Position numbers and translations under genes: made by a program. DNA of 64,000 bases from Diadema setosum. Taxonomy: Eukaryota > Echinodermata > Echinoidea > Diadematoida > Diadematidae. The DNA is taken from NCBI GenBank assembly GCA_033980235.1, contig CM067079.1, positions 24,918,658-24,982,657 on the forward strand, read 5' to 3'. The notes beneath the pieces were generated by a model. It was given only the letters and a program-made list of their open reading frames with translations, was not told where the DNA came from and did not search any database. Position 1 is the first letter of the stretch. Each line of letters starts with the position of its first letter. Below are positions 23,501-34,201 of this stretch, piece after piece.

Positions 23501-24145
23501 CCAAGAAGAGGCCGGGCTCGGCCGCGGCCGACCGAGACCACCTCCACAGCGAGGCCAAATGCGAGGCCAATTTTGGCCTCGCATTTGGCCTTTTGCGCGT
23601 TTACACTGAAGCAGGGCTGATCTCGGCCACGGCCGAGCCGCGGCCGAGCCTCGCACTGTAAACGGGGTCTAGTACTCTCGCTGTCAAACACCGAGTACCA
23701 AGACAACAAAAACAATTGATTTTTACAGAACACTTTCATAATTCTGCATGTATCAAATGTGAAGTGACCAATGATTTCTCCCTTGTCTACTCCATTAATT
23801 GAATATGTGAAGCGTAAATGAATTTATTTTTTCTTCTCAAACTTGAAAAGGGCTCTGTAAGTCTTGTCTATTGTCCAAACATGGATACATCACATGCAAT
23901 GTATACAAGTATATTTTCCATTGAATCCATCAAATATTCCTCCCCCTTTTTCTCCACATTTACCTTTTCTTTCATGAGACACTTTCTTAATAATCTATAC
24001 AATAGTCATTCAGCAACAACAAGCTGTCACTCACCTCAAGGTCGACAAGCTTAATTGCATTATCACTCGGCATTTCCCTCCCGGAGGCAATGGCCAGTGA
24101 ACAACTCCAAAGCACAATGACAGCAAGGACCCAGTGAGTAGCCAT
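17304..24145 (-). CDS. CREG1: Cellular repressor of E1A-stimulated genes (CREG1), complete, 4 coding exons
   Basis: CREG1 is a small secreted and endolysosomal glycoprotein with an FMN-binding split-barrel-like fold that lacks flavin. Minus-strand coding exons are 24035-24145, 22404-22472, 20033-20309 and 17304-17506. All are GT-AG and in phase, giving 219 codons, the usual family length. Residues 1-22 form a signal peptide (hydrophobic core WVLAVIVLW). Residues 61-71 (ANWGVIATVST) and 86-102 (LADGPVGNGSGTPYFYL) are the family signature, with NGS (N93) and NVS (N117) glycosylation sequons. The end FSRHPLMPSWPSSHDF followed by LWIIDFYGG and YYNANP matches the C-terminal half. The start codon sits in a good context (cagccATGg). 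The introns are 3-5 times longer than the coding DNA and full of transposons. Confidence 0.95.
17582..18490. mobile_element. hAT-like non-autonomous element in CREG1 intron 3
   Basis: The left end CAGGGCTCAACACAA and right end ttatgttgagccctg are inverted copies. CAGGG at the tip is typical of hAT transposons. 'gatata' flanks both sides, perhaps a decayed 8-bp duplication. The interior has repeated ggtggcc words, G runs and T runs and no transposase. Confidence 0.6.
18491..20032. other. Remainder of CREG1 intron 3
   Basis: This is AT-rich intron. The only structure seen is the GTAAAA-type miniature element at 19723-19925. Confidence 0.5.
19723..19925. mobile_element. Miniature element with (A)CTGTAAAA ends
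   Basis: It begins ttactgcaaaac and ends catgttttacagt. Its interior (tttcgcgagcgcc, aaatttcatgctg repeated twice) matches copies at 42121-42353 and 62522-62736. Confidence 0.6.
20033..20309 (-). CDS. CREG1: CREG1 exon 3 (core barrel)
   Basis: The exon starts ANWGVIATVSTKPEM after a TTGCAG acceptor and runs to PENPLCARLVLL at a GTTAGT donor in phase 1. It holds both N-glycosylation sequons and the conserved DGPxGNGSG loop. Its GC content is much higher than that of the flanking introns. Confidence 0.96.
20662..22142. mobile_element. DR1-rich tandem-repeat element in CREG1 intron 2
   Basis: The left end reads ctagaaatgtcgctttggcg followed by tatgcctccgcca. The right end, tggcggaggcata, is its inverted copy and also closes a terminal hairpin (atgcctccg ... 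cggaggcat). The interior holds units of about 152 bp (caccagagaatct at 21477, 21629 and 21781), each with clustered tgacctttgacct words, and then a (GGAC)n run at 22029-22096. The architecture resembles pearl/Helentron-associated elements of bivalves as I remember them: tandem core, ACGG microsatellite, 3' hairpin. Confidence 0.75.
22029..22096. repeat. (GGAC)n microsatellite
   Basis: About 17 GGAC/GGAA units inside the element at 20662-22142. Confidence 0.97.
22404..22472 (-). CDS. CREG1: CREG1 exon 2
   Basis: The 23-codon exon encodes PSVESTRPPYYDKAKRAR and YMVHK, the helix that leads into the barrel. The acceptor is ATGCAG and the donor GTACGT, phase 0 at both ends. Confidence 0.92.
22473..24034. 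other. CREG1 intron 1
   Basis: The intron contains the GC-rich inverted-repeat element at 23076-23669. The remainder is AT-rich with nothing recognised. Confidence 0.6.
23076..23669. mobile_element. GC-rich inverted-repeat element with GTTTACAC modules
   Basis: The ends ggaccccgtttacagtgcg and cgcactgtaaacggggtc are inverted copies, and TA lies outside each, possibly a target duplication. The interior has three further cgtttacac modules (near 23167, 23493 and 23601), each followed by palindromic ggctcggccgcggccgag blocks. Base composition is very different from the surrounding intron. Confidence 0.65.
24035..24145 (-). CDS. CREG1: CREG1 exon 1 coding part (signal peptide)
   Basis: The 37-codon segment encodes a signal peptide and ends KLVDLE at a GTGAGT donor in phase 0. 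An upstream in-frame ATG at 24233-24235 exists. The ATG at 24145 is preferred because it puts the hydrophobic segment at the N-terminus and has the better context. Confidence 0.92.
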
Positions 24146-24210
24146 GGCTGTGACGTTTGTTCTTGTAAGCCTGGCTTCAAAGCAATCAGATCTAGAGATG
24201 CTCAATTCAC
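24146..24210 (-). other. CREG1 5' UTR segment with likely upstream intron
   Basis: A pyrimidine-rich CTCCTGCAG acceptor on the minus strand (plus-strand 'ct' at 24211-24212) precedes the start codon by 65 bases. This suggests that an untranslated first exon lies further upstream. I cannot place that exon. The CG-rich stretch near 26.3-26.6 kb is one possibility. Confidence 0.4.
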
Positions 24211-24449
24211 CTGCAGGAGAAAAGGATCGATGCATTCATGGTTACACCAAGCATTTATGTTTTGTCCCCATCTGCTTTCAATTCCATCCATACTTAGATA
24301 CTGAAACCGAGACAACCAATTCATCTTTTAGGATTAATTCATGCATTTTTATATAAGCCCTACATATAAACATAGTTTCATCAGTACGCTGTCATGGGTA
24401 CAATTGCACAATATTTCATGCACACTGCGTATGCCGTTCAAGGATAAGT

Positions 24450-24652
24450 ACTGTAAAAGTGGATATTTTCGCGCGACTAATTTTTCGCAATTGGCCAGGT
24501 AAGAAGAGTTTCGCATGTTCTTAATTTCGCGGAATCAAGACATCAACTACTGGAACATGTGGCAAGCAAAAATATTAACATGCTTTTATTTTCGCGCTAG
24601 TTTCTGGTTGCCTGGAAAATTTCAACACTGCAAAAATTTCCACTTTCACAGT
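24450..24652. mobile_element. Miniature element, ACTGTAAAAGTGG ends
   Basis: It opens actgtaaaagtggatatttt and closes tttccactttcacagt. The interior has repeated ttcgcg words. A related copy lies at 38344-38564. This copy sits about 300 bases upstream of the CREG1 start codon. Confidence 0.7.
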
Positions 24653-26181
24653 ACATGTAGGACATCAAGGACATTTAGGGATCAGAGTAGTGTGTTTAAT
24701 GACTGTAATTCAGGTACAGGCAATAATACACAATGTAAATCAGATACATAAATTTCTTTACGTGCAGAAATTCTGCAGATTCTCCTGTACAGGAAGATTG
24801 AGCTCTTGCAGTTTAATATTATACCAGGTACACCTTATGTAGAAAATTAACTTAGGATGGTCCAAGAAGGGGGTTTAACATTTTGCAGCAAAACATGCAT
24901 GACAGTCTACGTGCCATGCCAAAATCGAAATGACATGCTGAACAAGGGAAACCTAAAAATGAGTCCAATGTGTCCCTTGGAAATCTGGTGCACGTTTTGA
25001 ATAAAGATTTCACATTTAGATTACAGCTCATTTACTAACATTGAAGTTAAATGTTCCAAAATAAGACTAGGATATCATACAACAGAGAGCTCCTGGAACC
25101 CTAGAGCTGCTTTTTTCTTTTTATTTGTTTATTATTACCTCTGCCAAGGAAGCACTGGTTTGTCTGTTTGCAAAATAACTCAAAAAGTTGGGAACAGATT
25201 TGAATGAAACTTCCAGAAAAAGATGACACAAGGAACAGATCATTAAATTTTGGTAGCCATTTAGATATTTTTATGGATTTTTATAGGATTTTCTTTTAAA
25301 TCTTTTTGCATATAGGGTAAATGAACTTAAGAGGTCAAGCTGCACATATTTGACGTTTGCATTTAATATGCGCTCTTTAGAAGCGTGTGCTTGACTTGTG
25401 GGAAGCGCCGTGCAGCCACAAGCTGATGACAGAAACAAAGGCTTGAACTACAACCGTACAATGGGAAATTGGACGATTTTTCAGCACGTGTATGATGGGT
25501 GGGAATTATAGCTGCTTGGCAGCAGGTCTGCGTTTTCAGAGTGCTTTTCTAGTTATTATTATTTTTTGTTTGTTTGTTTGTTGGGGGGGGGGGGGGGCAG
25601 TAGATTCTAGAGCAAAGCCAGACCTTGGTCCCAAGTTTATAAGGATAAATTGCACTCTGCATATTCTACATTACCCACACCACACATGCACAAATCAACT
25701 CCCCCGACATATTTCAACCACATGTTGGACCATCTCGAAACTAATAAAAAGACAATGTGACTGCAACAGACCGACTATTTAAGTAACCTAACATACACAC
25801 AATAAACACAAAACAGGTATGACGTAAGTTAGAGCATGGACCGAGGTCCGTGGTAACAGTCTAGAACTTTCTATACATAACCACAAACCTGCTCCTGGCA
25901 GGGCATGAGGCCATAACAACTTAGATTAGATCTAGGCCTACATTTTAATAATGGTCCGGTCCAGAACCCTAACTTCTAACGTTACTCTACTTCTACGGTG
26001 CTTCTCATCAACGCCTGTTCAGCAACTGGATGAGTTAATAGTAACATTAGTAGTAATAATTAGGCAACAGGGCAGAATAGATTTCTCACTCTATGTAAGT
26101 AAAACTTAAATGAAACACAAATACTGACGTCACGACAAGAAAAAGACTTGATTTCCAGGTAGATCTCTCCCCGAACGAAGA

Positions 26182-26212
<31 letters not shown>

Positions 26213-27030
26213 GCAAAGCCTTCTCGGACTCATGCGTATTATGAGGACAGTCAGTTGCCTGAAGACTTCTAAAAGGTAAAACCTACTAAGAACATGTCCA
26301 GCACGCAGCAGAGGCCAGAGCAGAGGGTTAGCGGCCGGCCCCCACGCCTAAACGCACGGGGTGGGCGTTCACCTAGCAATCGCTGTCGAGCGATGGAGGC
26401 TAGCGCGACTTGACTCGAGGATAACACGAGGTTCATGCTAAACTGTCACATCCTTTGTCAATGGCCATGAATGATGACAATGTAACAAGCCATTTGCGCT
26501 CAAATCCAACATTAGCTTACCGATCAAAAGACAGAAAAGGACGTTTTTCTTCTGAACCTCCGCTTGATGGACAAGAAGCTCGTGGATATCTCGCCAAGTT
26601 GCAACTGCGATCGCTATATATCGACGCACTAATTCAGCGCTTCAATTCACGACCGCGCCAGCAAAGTACCGTTTAGTACAGTTTTGGTTTGTTTTTTTGG
26701 ACGACCCGACACTCACTGCATGCATATGCACGGTACGAATGATGATTTATATAATGATGATACATGTACACACATATGGATGGTAGGATCTTTGTACGTT
26801 TGAGATGGCGCGTGCGGCGGCGTGATGCGCTTTATAAGTGTCATGTGCTCACTAAACCATGGAGAGGAACGCAAAAGGTGTATCGAGTAAAATCCCGAAA
26901 CTTTCACTATCTGTAGAATACATTGGTTACATTGGAAATGTACAACATCCGTGTCGGCTATCTCACGCGACACCCGTTTTCTCAAAGCAGAAGGGGAAAA
27001 AAAACACAAACAAACAAAACAACTCTTTTT
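24653..27030. other. Intergenic, upstream of CREG1
   Basis: This holds a fragment of the CCTCCGCCAAGG repeat family from 25134, a G run at 25585-25597, a CACACA-poly(A) tract at 26182-26211 and a CG-richer stretch at 26320-26640 that contains a tatata word. That stretch could be a promoter or an untranslated first exon of CREG1, but no splice donor can be fixed. Confidence 0.4.
25134..25330 (+). mobile_element. CCTCCGCCAAGG repeat family, fragment
   Basis: It begins attacctctgccaagg and continues 'gcaaaataactcaaaaagtt' type sequence with 'gatgacacaaggaacagatc'. This is the reverse complement of blocks at 55525-55812 and 58498-58968. I remember this family from sea urchin DNA. Confidence 0.65.
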
Positions 27031-27036
27031 TTTTTT

Positions 27037-27356
27037 GACGTGCAGCTACCCCTCCTCCAGCACAGAAGACAATTCAATAGCCTGGTCATGTTCCACAAAA
27101 TCATCAATGACCATGTCGACTTAGATATTAACACTTTTTTGAGTTTCCAGAACTCTTTGGTAAATAACCGGATAAGAACTAGGAGCTGTAAACATAAACA
27201 ACTGGTGATTCCACGATCGAACTCTCAACCTCATCTATTCTCATTTCCCCCCAAATGGCAAGAGAGTGGAACAATTTGCCCGAAGAAACTTTCATCAATA
27301 ATAGGCACAAAATAATGCCTTCAACAGCTCTACAAAAGCATTTGCATTTGGACTAA
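27037..27356 (+). pseudogene. LINE reverse-transcriptase ORF C-terminal remnant, frameshifted
   Basis: Frame 1 reads LPLLQHRRQFNSLVMFHK and INDHVDLDINTFLSF, then IRTRSCKHKQLVIPRSNS. After a six-C run at 27247-27252 the similarity continues in another frame as MAREWNNLPEETFINN and TALQKHLHLD to TAA at 27354-27356. The order LQxRR...R(T/S)R...WNxLP is the C-terminus of non-LTR retrotransposon polyproteins (jockey/CR1/RTE-like; the clade is not resolved). It is 5'-truncated and broken by an indel. Confidence 0.7.
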
Positions 27357-27522
27357 GCGGCACTCCATTCACAGTCACGTTCTGATTGATGCTCAACCTG
27401 AGCTTTTCAGAATAACAGATCCAGATTCAGCTCCACTTAATTTTATCGACCTTGTTTTATGCAATTTTTGATGTTATGTAGGCCTACGTGTATTTTGTGT
27501 CAAATAAGTCAATTAAAGATGT

Positions 27523-27686
27523 CAGTGGCGGATCCAAAGGGGGCGCACCGGGCGCGCGCTCCCTTTTTTTTTCCGTTAAAACAAAAGAAATAAAAAAAAT
27601 GGGGGGGGGGGGGGCGTGCGCCCCCTTTAATTTTGTAAAGGCGCCTCCCCTTTACGGAATACAGTTGTACTTGGATCCACGCCTGG
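27523..27686. mobile_element. Miniature element, CAGTGGCGGATCC ends
   Basis: It opens cagtggcggatccaaagggg and closes ttggatccacgcctgg, with gcaccgggcgcgcgc, a G run and tttacggaat inside. Two relatives lie at 35012-35177 and 36353-36464. Confidence 0.75.
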
Positions 27687-30170
27687 ATACTACCCGAACA
27701 CTATATTTATATTGCAAAAGGGAGTGCGATTACATGTTCACATATGCATGAGTTCAAGATGTTCGTAGGGTTATAGAATTGAAAAGTCACTTTTAAATTA
27801 GAATAAGAAAGCAAACAGAAAAATGAATGATTATATCCCTTTACGACTACTTCTTCTCGCAATGTACCCCTCGAATTATTACGCTTTTGTCAGCTCCCAA
27901 CTCCTGAACTGAGAACACTGTATCTCATCGCTTTTCTTTTCTTTTCCTCTCTCCTCTCTTCTCTCTACTTTTCCTATTCGGGTCCCTTGCTCGGGTTCTT
28001 TTTTCCATCTTTATATATTTCACCTTGTCCTTTTTGGTCAAATGACATCTAAAATACGTTAAAGATTTACGTTATTTGTTCTACATGTGTGGTGTTCCGT
28101 TCCTTGGCTTGTTTACAAAAAAAAAAAAAAATGTTATAATATTTAAGGCATATAGGCCTATGTTCAGAAGCCGTTGTCCAAGTCAAGCGATAACGGTCAC
28201 CCCCACCTGTATACACTTAAAGATCTGTAATGAAATTAATATATTATTTCACATGATTATACTTGTAATGTGAATCTTGTTTGTATTTTCATGTGCATTG
28301 TGAGTAATATATGCTTGATATTGTTATACTTAATTTCTGTTTATGTAAAAGTGGAGAAATAAACCTTACCGAACCTGAAATTGAAACTTTCCTTTTCTGT
28401 CTGGAACAAACCTGTATTGTAGGCCCTAATTGTTGTTTTTCTTGTTTGTTTGGAGTTTGGTCGCGCTTCTCAACCTTTTCCCCGCGACCCACAAGTTGGC
28501 TCTGGACTGTACACAGTTTCGAGGTCCAATTAAATTAAATATGAATCTCATTTAACAATATTTCATTTTTAGCCGACATCACGGCCAACATGCCGAAATC
28601 GCAAAAAAAAAAAAGAAAGAAAGAAGAAAAACGCTCAGAAATTCACATTCACCTCAGATTTAGAAGATGTCGATTTATCACAAGATTTTATCCCGCGTTG
28701 ATTGTTTGAAATATTCATGTGAGATCTTTTACCGGAAAATACGAAATCTGAGCCTCATTTGCCATTTTTTTTTTTCGTCCGCACGGTAAGAATGAGTACC
28801 GTGAATCGTGGGTATGAATTGTGATTCTGGCGCAAGGACAAGATGTGAAAGACGTGGATTCTTCCGTTACAAAAACTGTGCCCGAAATTATAATACGATT
28901 TTACACCGCGCTAAAAGGCACATTTTTTGTAGAGGGGTATACTTGAAGTTTATTAAGAAAAAAGAAATCAGAGTGAATTATTGTCAAAAATACAGTTTTG
29001 CTGAATTCGTAATATTCAGGACTTTGTGAATTACTTGTGCTTTTTTTTTGGGGGGGGGGGCGAATTAAATTTCTAGTGAGTACGGAATTCAGAGCCGTGA
29101 AAAAAAAGCGTCCCGCAATACGATCCACTTTCCTATATGCAAACAAAATCCAAAACACAACGCAAAAGAAACCCAGTATTGAATGAAAAAAAAAAAAGAG
29201 TGATGTATATACCGGTATTGAAAATTTGCCTTGGCTACACAGAGGTCCATATGAGAAAAGTTGTAGAGAAGAAAGAATTGGTGATAATATAAGTTAATGC
29301 AATAAACATACGGATATTCATTTTGCGATGTCATCATGAAAATAAGATTACCGGGTATATTTTTTTTATTAAGTTGTTACAACTGACCTTATAAAAGTAA
29401 TGTGTGTCACTTTCCCTTAACTTTTCTGTTTAACGGCAAAAGAAAAAAGATAGATAAAAATAAATTAGATAAATATACAAGGCATATTTCATGATGCAAA
29501 AAGTCGTTTTGTACAATTTGAGAGATCGAGTCTCAATAATTATCATGTTGGAAAAAGAAGCTGAAAACACTCTGTACGGGTTGGTGAGATACATGTATAA
29601 CACACGTGTGATAAATCATTAGGGGCCTTTGAGGTCGCCATGCGTGTACAATCACTGACAAAAGAGGAATATTCCGGTGTATTTCACAAGGCTCTGGGAT
29701 GGCATGTTGTTGACCATGGAAATATTTTGAGCTCAAACGTGATGTCCACCAACTCCTTCAAATCCCATGTTAAGCAAAAGTGTCAGCACCACCCATGGGC
29801 ACAGAAATTAGACACCAACGCGGAAGAATAAAAAACAGCTGAAAAATCACAGATGATCGTCGACTTTCTCCCAACGTTCTGCATGATGTCGGCGATCACT
29901 TTTTTTCTTTAATTTAAATTGTCGGCACGCAGTGAGCGAAAGTACTGCGAATTGCAGCCAACACGATTGAAAGTTTTATATGATACATTGTCGTGTTCAT
30001 ATAATCACCATGCATTCGAGAGTTTATATACATCTTCAATGAAAAGTGAGAGTACCCAATGGTGGAAAAAACAGCAGGTGTTCGGGTGTTACCATAAAAA
30101 CATTCTTGGATACATGTACAGGTATATACTTTGTGTGCTACATTATTCGTACTTATGTAACAATGGGTTG
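27687..30170. other. Intergenic stretch
   Basis: No gene is seen. It includes a pyrimidine-rich tract (27925-27980), the segment at about 28160-28200 shared with 6083-6125, and a 'ttctcaaccttttcc..gcgaccca' piece at 28468-28492 that recalls a hAT terminus. Confidence 0.45.
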
Positions 30171-30175
30171 CAAAT

Positions 30176-30209
30176 ATATTATTATTATTATTATAATTAT
30201 AATTATAAT

Positions 30210-30291
<82 letters not shown>

Positions 30292-30292
30292 T
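30176..30292. repeat. (TTA)n/(TAA)n microsatellite
   Basis: TTA-type units turn into TAA units about a third of the way in, so the two parts are complementary. Long polyisoleucine, polyasparagine and polytyrosine frames here are artefacts. Confidence 0.97.
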
Positions 30293-30746
30293 GTGAATCC
30301 TGTGGTGATTTAGAGGCATATGCCTCCTCCAAGCTGATGACAATGGGGAGTTGCATCCCATTTCTCATGCAAGTTGCATCCTCTTTGGGTCTAAGAAGAA
30401 TTACCCTGATTTGTCTAGTTTCAAGGTTGAGCTGCTGTATACAATGTATAACTCAAGAGGGCAGTGACAGAGAAGTTTGGTCCATTCATACTGGGATCTC
30501 AGTGTCCTTTTTAGACTGATCATAACCCACTGGCCCTCCTGAAGACAGTGAAGATAGGGGCAACGGAGAGGAGTTCGGTTTCACAGCTCACCAAGTACAT
30601 ACTACAATGTACCTGGAAATAAGGTATCGTCCTGGCAGGAATGAGTGCATGGATGCACTAAGTAGGCACGTGATGGTTGTGGGGTGAAAGTGGAACCTGA
30701 GCCGGGACCCCAGAGCATGAAGACAGTAGACATAACAGCAGCAATA

Positions 30747-32064
30747 CAGTGCACTCCTATTATAACAAACATGGTTATAACAAAATTCCAGTTACAACGA
30801 AGTAAGAATTCAGGCCACAACATTATCTGCTCGCTGTTTTTGTATTGTTTATTTTTTTGGTTATACAATTAAAGTAATATAGTAAAATTTCGATTTGACG
30901 GAAAAACAAGGAAAAGTAGAAATTACGCGGTGCGTAATATATGTCCCCGCCGGAAGTAGCATTTTGTAACAAAATGTGCAACATAGGTCAAAAATCAAGG
31001 TCAAAGGTCAAAGAAGTCAAAGGTCAAAATTCTGTGTAGAAGTTTTGAAGCCCTCACCTAGTGCCATCACATAAAGCAAATGGAATCGAAATTGGGTTAG
31101 AAATGGCGAAGGAGTAGCATTTTGTAGCCAATGTACAATACAGGTCAAAAATCAAGGTCAAAGGTCAAAGAAGACAAAGGTCAAAATTCTGTGTAGAAGT
31201 TTTGAAGCCCTCACCTAGTGCTATCACATAAAGCAAACAGAATCGAAATCGGGTTAGAAATGGCGAAGGAGTAGCATTTTGTAGCAAAATGCACAATATA
31301 GGTCAAAATCAAGGTCAAAGGTCAAAGAAGTCAAAGGTCAAAATTCTGTGTAGAAGTTTTGAAGCCCTCACCTAGTGCTATCACATAAAGCAAACAGAAT
31401 CGAAATCGGGTTAGAAATGGCGAAGGAGTAGCATTTTGTAGCAAAATGCACAATATAGGTAAAAAATCAAGGTCAAAGGTCAAAGAAGTCAAAGGTCAAA
31501 ATTCTGTGTAGCAGTTTTGAAGCCCTCAACTAGTGCCATCATATAAAGCAAACGGAATCGAAATCGGGTTAGAAATGGCGAAGGAGTAGCATTTTGTAGC
31601 AAAATGTACAATATAGGTAAAAAATCAAGGTCAAAGGTCAAAGAAGTCAAAGGTCAAAATTCTGTGTAGAAGTTTTGAAGCCCTCACCTAGTGCCATCAC
31701 ATAAAGCAAACGGAATCGAAATCGGGTTAGAAATGGCGAAGGAGTAGCATTTTGTAGCAAAATGTACAATATAGGTCAAAGGTCAAGGTCAAAGGTCACA
31801 ACTGAAATTCTGTGTACAAGTTTTAAAGCTCCCATGTAGTGCTATCATATAAAGCAAACAGAATCAAAATTGGCTCATAAATGACAGAGAAGTAGCATAT
31901 TGAACATTTTGATCACACACGGACGCACACACGGACGCACGGACGGACGCACGGACGGACACACACACGTACGGAGCCCGTTTCATAGTCCCCTGCTCGA
32001 ACTCGTTCGGCGGGGACAAAAAAACTGCCGGTCCCGAGGACTTCCGTTTAACGGGAGTCCACTG
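30747..32064. mobile_element. CAGTG-CACTG miniature element interrupted by another element
   Basis: The left end cagtgcactcctattataac (30747) and right end acgggagtccactg (to 32064) are flanked by TA on both sides, as for Tc1/mariner/pogo-type insertions. Uninterrupted relatives are about 185-193 bp long. This one is 1318 bp because a second element (30943-32017) lies inside it. Confidence 0.75.
30943..32017. mobile_element. DR1-rich tandem-repeat element, nested
   Basis: The ends GTCCCCGCCG (30943-30952) and cggcggggac (32008-32017) are inverted copies. Six units of 157-158 bp follow (gtagcattttgta or variant at 30956, 31113, 31271, 31428, 31586 and 31743, with a last partial start at 31892). 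Each has aggtcaaaggtca. Then come (GGACGCAC)-type repeats at 31919-31960 and a terminal stem-loop from gtcccc (31988) to ggggac. The layout is the same as at 20662-22142 but the unit sequence is different. Confidence 0.8.
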
Positions 32065-34201
32065 TACATGTACAAGAAATGACTGTGTGCCTTGCTATTG
32101 GAAATGAGTCTGGTACATTTAGGGGCCTACTGTACAAGGAAGAATGTTACACCAGCCTCCATGCTCCATGGAATTCGGCCTAGGGTATTGTCATCTTTCA
32201 TTCAAGCAGCATTGGTAGAGATTCCACACCAGACCATGTTTGAGAGAGGATAGCGAATTGACCCAGAGAGAGTTCAGCAACCCCGGGACAATTATAAACA
32301 GGATATGACTTTCATTCACTTTCAAAATATATGTAGCCACAGGAAGAAGATAATACCCTTGGGTTGGAGAAAAGTTCATGGTTTCTGATAATCATATACA
32401 ATGTAGGTCTGGGTGAAAATCTGGGTTTGTTTCAGTGGCATACTGAAACTTGGAAGTAAGACAGTAAGACAGTCCTGTGTTGGAATCATTTTTTTTAATT
32501 TATTCATTCAGTTCAATAAAAGGCCAAAGTTCCTTTAACCAATGTCTCCTGACATCTTTATTGAACCCTGGAAACATAATGTGTTCACATCTGGTGAAGA
32601 GATCCACTTGACAACATTATTACATCATGTTTAAAAAGTTCACAAAAGGAACTGGCAAGTGAACTAAAAATATGTTAAAATACATTCCTACACTGGTTTA
32701 CCTAACTGTAAAAGTGGAGGCTTTCATGCAATTAATCTTTGAGGCAATTTCAGTGGAAATCAATTGTCTCTAATTTTCCAAGATTACATTATTTCTGCAG
32801 ATATATCGATATCTCCACTAGATGTTCTAATGTTCTTTCTTTTTTTTCATACAAATTCACTGGAGTGTCAAATTTATGAACATTTCCACGAATAAAATGG
32901 AAAAAATTCATGTTCACTGCATTTTGCACCTTGCTGTAATTCAAGTGAGACATTTCGTATAATTTTTGCATCCCCCATTTCATTTGTTCTTTCTCATATT
33001 TTTCAGGTAGAGTCCACCTCTAAATTGTATCAAATGAAATCAGCAATAAATTAAAGTAATAGACCCAGGTCAGATTTTTGAATAATCTTGGCCACAAAAG
33101 TACAATAAGAAATAAATGTATACATGGAAAGTGAGGAGAGTTTCAATGTCAGTGAGCAAATAAATATGACTTCTGGTGAAAATCAAAGATGATCATTGTG
33201 GTCACATGATTGTGACATCCACTGTGCTGAAATCATCATCTATGACAAGGATTAAATTGTAGCACATCTCAAATTTTCATGAAAGATTAGAGCTTGAGGA
33301 CTTTTGACATAACATTCTCAACAGATCTTCAGCAGAGGTGTGAGGGAAATACGTAATTTGAGAAAAATAATTTCATCATTCCAAAGTTAGAGACATTTCA
33401 GGGTTATAACAAGTGAGAAAGGAGTATTATTGCAATGTCAGATTCAATTTTACATACATGTACACTGTACTACAGGCAAAAGCTATCATGAAAAACACAG
33501 AAGTAAGATTTCCTCAGGACAAGGGGATTTGTTCAGTAATACTGTCAATACCTGTATTTCCCTTATTTACTGTCGAGTTTAACAATATTTCATGATGAAG
33601 AGAAAATTCTTGTGGTCCCAACTACATTGCTACAATGGATTAACCTGTATGTCTAACCTGTACTCCTTCAATTCCTTTAAAGAATGTGATTGGTCTTTTC
33701 ATCTTTGTGTTCTTGAAAGATAAACCTTATCTTAGGTCATCTTCTCTTGTAATTAGGGGAGGCACATATGCAGGACATAGGACAAGCTGTAATACGTGTA
33801 CATGTACATGTATCAAGAGATAAACATAATCCTGGAGGATTGAAATATATCATAAACATTAAATAAAAGAGGAAAATGTTTTAAAAATGGTTTCATTTCT
33901 CTCTGCTTTAGCTGAGAGTAAGTCGAGTTACAATTTGACACAGCTATTCTGAGAGCAAATGCTAACTTTAGAAAAACTACGGTTGTGACTGAGAGAGTTT
34001 GCAAAAGAGGAAACATTTTATATGGCAGTGCCATCAACAGCAGCAACAAAACTGTAATCCTTGCTGCATGGTGCTCCATTCGGCATTCAATGCTCATGCA
34101 CGCTTAAAATACATGTACATGCTGCCCACTAGTACTGTCATTGTGTTTGAGTTTGTCTTGTCACATTATACATCCATGCTGCTGGTCTTTCCACTCAAAT
34201 G
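32065..34201. other. Intergenic, downstream of RPP38
   Basis: AT-rich DNA without recognisable genes or clear repeats. No convincing RPP38 poly(A) signal of AATAAA type was found close to the stop codon. Confidence 0.45.

Noticed and set aside
26438..26676. Frames on both strands in the CG-richer stretch upstream of CREG1
   Set aside because: No domain is recognised in either strand. The composition fits a promoter or untranslated exon better than a coding exon, and no splice sites could be fixed.
29919..30519. 125- and 157-codon frames with asparagine or isoleucine runs
   Set aside because: The length comes from the TTA/TAA microsatellite. The flanks show no protein similarity I recognise.
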